Origin: JAFAGX01 sp035622175 | GTDB lineage: Bacteria; Acidobacteriota; Terriglobia; Terriglobales; Acidobacteriaceae | Assembly (NCBI GenBank): GCA_035622175.1 | Contig: DASPVV010000043.1 | Location: 1-17,294 of the forward strand | DNA: 17,294 nt | Direction: 5' to 3' | Part shown: positions 14,331 through 17,294 of the stretch, piece after piece | Position numbering within the stretch: the stretch's first letter is position 1 | Layout of the letters: each line of letters begins with the position of its first letter | Program-made: the position numbers and the translations under genes | Notes under the pieces: model-generated | What the model saw: the letters and a program-made list of their open reading frames with translations, nothing else | Database searches by the model: none | Told to the model about the DNA's origin: nothing

Positions 14331-16385
14331 ATGAGACACGAAGACGACGACATTTTCTTCTCTCGATTCAGTTCTTGCAGCCTGTGGATTCTCTTCGCGC
14401 TACTGATGTGTGTACTGGCGGCCCGTGAGGCTCGTGCTCAAGAGACCGGTAGAATCACATTGGAAGATATTGTTTCGGTGCCTTGGATGGGAACACCGGT
14501 ACTCTCGCCGGATGGAAAGCAATTTGCGCTAGTCCGAGACGGTCAAATCTATCTGCTGTCGTCGGATGGAGGGTGGCCAGTTCTCTTGACCACGACCCCT
14601 GGCGGAAAATCGGAGGTATGTTGGTCTCCCGATAGCCGGAGTTTGACCTTCGTCAGCGAAGGCAGCATCTGGATCGCTCCCGTAGCCGGCGGTCAGCCCA
14701 AACGCCTTACCGATGGAGCAATCGGGCCGGGCGACCCACGTGGCGCCACCGATCGGAGTCCGCGTTGGAATCCTGCGGGCAAATGGATTCTCTTTCAGTC
14801 AGGCCGACGTGGCAAGAACGAGCTCTTCGTAGTTAGTGAAGACGGCCAAACCAAGAACTTTCTGGTCTCCACTGAACTCTACCAGGGACGTGATCAACTT
14901 GGCGATTTCACCGCAGACCAAACGGACGGTCTGGCCGTCGATCGGTTCGAGCCCGATCCCACGTGGTCACCCGACGGCGCAAGCCTCGTCTATACCGAGC
15001 GTTCACGCGAATACTTCTCTGGGAAGCTGAAGCTTATTCATTTTGATTCTTCGACTGGGCAGACTGCGGGTACCCCGATCGAACTCTACGAGGCAAAACC
15101 AGATCGCGGCGGAGCGTGGGCCATCAATAAGGTAGCATGGTCGCCCGACGGAAAAACGCTCGCCTTCACGCTTCAGGACAGCGGCTGGGACAAAGTATAT
15201 CTGTTGCCGGAAAAGGGTGGCCCACCAAAACAGCTCACGCAGGGTGAATCAGAGGACGCCGCGCCCGTTTATGCACCGGACGGTAAAGCGTTGGCAATCT
15301 TATCCAATCGAAATCATCCTGAAGAAGAGCGCATTTGGATCGTTCCCCTAAACGGTTCACAGCCGCGACAGCTCACGGATTTGGGGCCGGGGGTTGAAGG
15401 CTCACCACAATGGTCACCGGACGGGAAGCGAATCTATTTTATCCGCAGCTCTCCCCTCGAGTCGGCAAATCTCTACGCTGTATCCATCGCAAACGATTCC
15501 CCACCTCGAGCTTTGACGAAGTCGCTCCCGCTAGACTTCGATGCGGCGCAGTTCGCGCCGCCAGAAGTCACGCACTTCAAAGGCAAAGACGGTCTCGACC
15601 TTACCGGCATTCTTTATCGACCACGAGCTGTCAAATCAGGCGTTCGATATCCAGCCGTCCTTTGGATTCACGGAGGACCCGAAGGCCAGGACACGCTTTC
15701 GTTTTCCGCGTGGTCATTATTTCTGACTCAAGAGGGTTATGTGGTGTTTCGCCCTAACTACCGGGGCAGCAGCGGGTACGGCGAGAAGTTTCGCAACCTC
15801 AACGTAGAAGATTCGGGCGGCGGAGAAGTGCAGGACGTGGCCGCGGCGGTTCAGTATCTAGTGGATCAGGGAATCGCGGACCCTAAGCGGATCGCGATTG
15901 GCGGAGGTAGCCACGGAGGAACCATGGTGAACTTTGCCGTGACCAAGCTTCCCGACACATTCGCTGCGGCCATCAGCCTGTTTGGCGTTTCCGATCGTGC
16001 CACCTTCCTGGAGCGTACCAATCGCAACTCGGCCATTCGCTGGGAGACGAAGATGGGTGGAACACCGGAGCAGAAACCAGCCGTCTATCACCAGGCGAAC
16101 ATCCTGCTTGATGTGCCAAAGATCAAGACCCCGCTCCTCATTATGCACGGTGAAGAAGATCCGCAGGTGCCGCCATATGAATCTGCTCAACTCGTTACAG
16201 CGCTTAAGAAAGAAGGAAAGATCTTCTTCTACTACACCTACGCCCACGAGGGGCATGGATTCACCGATCGTGAACATTGGCTGGACGCTTTACGGAAAGA
16301 ACAGATTTTCCTACGGAAATATCTCAAGCCGTCCTATGGCCAGAGCAGCACGTCGGTCGACGACTTATTCGTCCCTCAAGAATAA
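14331..16385 (+). CDS. Secreted S9 family prolyl-oligopeptidase-type peptidase with PD40 propeller
   Basis: The protein has 684 residues. AAAGGAAA (14318-14325) precedes the ATG by 5 bases. A hydrophobic segment (about 17-30) ending in ARAQ near residue 37 indicates Sec export. Residues about 40-400 form a TolB/PD40-type beta-propeller with repeated (W/L/Y)SPDG or variants at about 59, 98, 212, 270, 314 and 361. The C-terminal alpha/beta-hydrolase domain has the oxyanion loop HGGPEGQ (447-453), nucleophile Ser527 in GGGSHGG, Asp610 in HGEEDPQVPP and His642 in EGHGF. S9B/C-type enzymes cut short peptides, often after Pro or as dipeptidyl/acyl-aminoacyl peptidases; the propeller keeps out folded proteins. 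Likely periplasmic, trimming oligopeptides brought in by receptor 2, its upstream and probably cotranscribed neighbour. Exact specificity cannot be read from sequence. Confidence 0.92.
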   Translation: MRHEDDDIFFSRFSSCSLWILFALLMCVLAAREARAQETGRITLEDIVSVPWMGTPVLSPDGKQFALVRDGQIYLLSSDGGWPVLLTTTPGGKSEVCWSPDSRSLTFVSEGSIWIAPVAGGQPKRLTDGAIGPGDPRGATDRSPRWNPAGKWILFQSGRRGKNELFVVSEDGQTKNFLVSTELYQGRDQLGDFTADQTDGLAVDRFEPDPTWSPDGASLVYTERSREYFSGKLKLIHFDSSTGQTAGTPIELYEAKPDRGGAWAINKVAWSPDGKTLAFTLQDSGWDKVYLLPEKGGPPKQLTQGESEDAAPVYAPDGKALAILSNRNHPEEERIWIVPLNGSQPRQLTDLGPGVEGSPQWSPDGKRIYFIRSSPLESANLYAVSIANDSPPRALTKSLPLDFDAAQFAPPEVTHFKGKDGLDLTGILYRPRAVKSGVRYPAVLWIHGGPEGQDTLSFSAWSLFLTQEGYVVFRPNYRGSSGYGEKFRNLNVEDSGGGEVQDVAAAVQYLVDQGIADPKRIAIGGGSHGGTMVNFAVTKLPDTFAAAISLFGVSDRATFLERTNRNSAIRWETKMGGTPEQKPAVYHQANILLDVPKIKTPLLIMHGEEDPQVPPYESAQLVTALKKEGKIFFYYTYAHEGHGFTDREHWLDALRKEQIFLRKYLKPSYGQSSTSVDDLFVPQE

Positions 16386-16960
16386 ACCCAGGCATACCCT
16401 TGCGTTCTACGAAGATCCCCAAGGTGCCGAATGCGCGAATCGGTGGTCGTCTTGGTGCAAGACAGGCGAACACATCGTCCAAGCGCGCGCGCAGAAAGGC
16501 AGTAAACTCATCAAGATTAGCCTTGGTCGTTCGATAGACGAGGACGTAGCAATTGTATGCGAGGCACACTTCAGCCAACTGCATTAGCTTCGTGTGTATT
16601 GCAGACAAATTTATGCGATCGCGCCCGGGTGATATTCCGGACGCTTATCGCTCATTCACGATGGCAACCGCCAGCGGAGACAGGCGTCATAAGATGATTG
16701 TCGTGGCCAGCCACAGAGCATTGATCTCATTAAAGAGCATTTCGAAGAATAGATTCTTGCGTTGTTAAATAGTTCGCGGCGTGAGGTTGAACAACGAGCA
16801 GATGCGGCCTGTTGAACTTGGTCAGGTTTAACTCACCTATTGTGTTCAACTACTGGATACTTTCCTGCGTTCAGTTTGATCGTCCATTTTCTTTTCACGA
16901 TTCATCCATTAACAACAAGAGTGGCTAAGCAGTTGTGGTACGCTATTGAAAACCAGCGCC

Positions 16961-17040
16961 GGAGAGGTGGCCGAGAGACTGAAGGCGGCGGTTTGCTAAA
17001 AGCCCACGGGATAGCGGTAGCACCGGAATCCGACGGTTTA
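16961..17040 (+). pseudogene. tRNA-Ser-like decayed sequence, copy B
   Basis: GGAGAGGTGGCCGAGAG starting at 16961 is a good acceptor 5' strand plus D-stem of bacterial tRNA-Ser. It continues with CTGAAGGCGGCGGTTTGCTA (16979-16998), the D-loop and anticodon loop carrying GCT. An intact gene would then have a stem completing the anticodon arm, a long variable arm, GGTTCGAATCC and an acceptor CCTCTCC near 17044-17050. None is intact: AAGCC does not pair with GCGGT, and CCTTGGG stands at the acceptor place. It is therefore a remnant or a tRNA-derived repeat, not a functional tRNA. Confidence 0.5.
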
Positions 17041-17064
17041 CCTTGGGTGCATCGTGTCCAACCT

Positions 17065-17081
17065 GGGTGCATTTGGCACCC
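17065..17081. repeat. Small hairpin GGGTGC-ATTTG-GCACCC
   Basis: A perfect 6-bp stem with a 5-base loop. GGGTGCAT also occurs 20 bases upstream (17045-17052) as a direct repeat. No T-run follows, so terminator function is unlikely. Confidence 0.4.
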
Positions 17082-17294
17082 TGGTATCGAATACACAACG
17101 GCAATACACAGTCCGCACACAACGAAATCCAAACCTACAACGGCCAAGGTTCAGTCCTGAATACCTGGACTTTCGGAACTTCATTCCACAGTTTTCGCTG
17201 TTGCCTGCATTTCTGACCAAAAAGGCATCGCCGCTATCACTTGCCGATCACGCTGGAGCCTTCAGGGCACATCCAGATAATCGCGTCTGATATT

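Larger units (their letters stand above)
16386..17294. other. 909-base gene-poor right end with decayed sequence and repeats
   Basis: No convincing gene. A minus-strand frame (16608-16324, best internal ATG 16584) has a fairly protein-like run containing CYVLVYRTTKANLDEFTAF. It overlaps the S9 gene by about 60 bases and I recognise no family; it may be a fragment of a dead gene. Heptamer GTTGAAC occurs at 16786 and 16811, with its reverse complement at 16844. The tRNA-Ser-like remnant and a small hairpin follow. The last 200 bases show nothing clear. Confidence 0.5.

Noticed and set aside
16324..16584. Minus-strand frame opposite the S9 gene end, partly protein-like
   Set aside because: It overlaps a certain gene, has a weak start and no family I recognise; kept only as a remark on possible debris.
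15982..16587. 201-codon plus-strand frame overlapping the end of the S9 peptidase
   Set aside because: Most of it lies inside the S9 catalytic domain in another frame; composition (many Arg, Ser, Pro) is that of a shadow frame.
16961..17050. Functional tRNA-Ser(GCT)
   Set aside because: The 5' half is good but the 3' anticodon stem, T-arm and acceptor strand do not pair, so it is called a remnant.
1..17294. CRISPR array, integrase, transposase or phage genes
   Set aside because: No regularly spaced repeats and no such protein signatures in any frame.

Overview
The window (about 58% G+C by eye) looks like chromosomal DNA of an Acidobacteriota bacterium, probably from soil. The main reason is two very large Oar-like TonB-dependent receptors, each with an N-terminal carboxypeptidase-regulatory-like domain, next to secreted peptidases; this architecture is expanded in that phylum. 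The assignment rests on gene content and protein style, not on a marker gene.

Left part (1-4849) is a small carbon-catabolism block. It holds the 3' two thirds of a ThDP-dependent benzoylformate-decarboxylase-like gene (+), a convergent yjcH/actP-type pair (DUF485 protein plus Na+/monocarboxylate symporter, both on -), and a divergent benzaldehyde/vanillin-type aldehyde dehydrogenase (+). A plausible joint role is uptake of a carboxylate, decarboxylation of a 2-oxo acid to an aldehyde, and oxidation of the aldehyde to an acid. The decarboxylase has Tyr where Pseudomonas putida MdlC has the active-site His281, so its substrate is uncertain. Between the divergent units lies a frameshifted stretch that reads like the C-terminal end of a LysR-type regulator.

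Right part (5596-16385) is a putative peptide-scavenging block: TonB receptor 1 (+), a secreted G1 (glutamic) peptidase (-), TonB receptor 2 (+), and a secreted S9 prolyl-oligopeptidase-type enzyme (+, probably cotranscribed with receptor 2). Both receptors have near-consensus sigma70 promoters (TTGACA, 18-bp spacer). Receptor 1's promoter abuts a perfect 14-bp palindrome. The G1 peptidase promoter has its own inverted repeat, and a tandem 11-bp A+T-rich repeat precedes receptor 2's promoter.

The non-coding gaps (3064-3370, 4850-5595, 8830-9325, 10226-10826, 16386-17294) hold unusual short repeats. An identical 22-base element occurs at 3144-3165 and 9229-9250. Two related, decayed sequences resembling the 5' half of tRNA-Ser (GCT anticodon loop) lie at about 8844-8905 and 16961-17040, bracketing the G1/receptor 2/S9 segment. 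No intact tRNA, rRNA, CRISPR array, integrase or transposase gene was found. I see no clear new defence or mobile system. The most unusual signals are the tRNA-Ser-like pair, the dispersed 22-mer and the altered decarboxylase active site.
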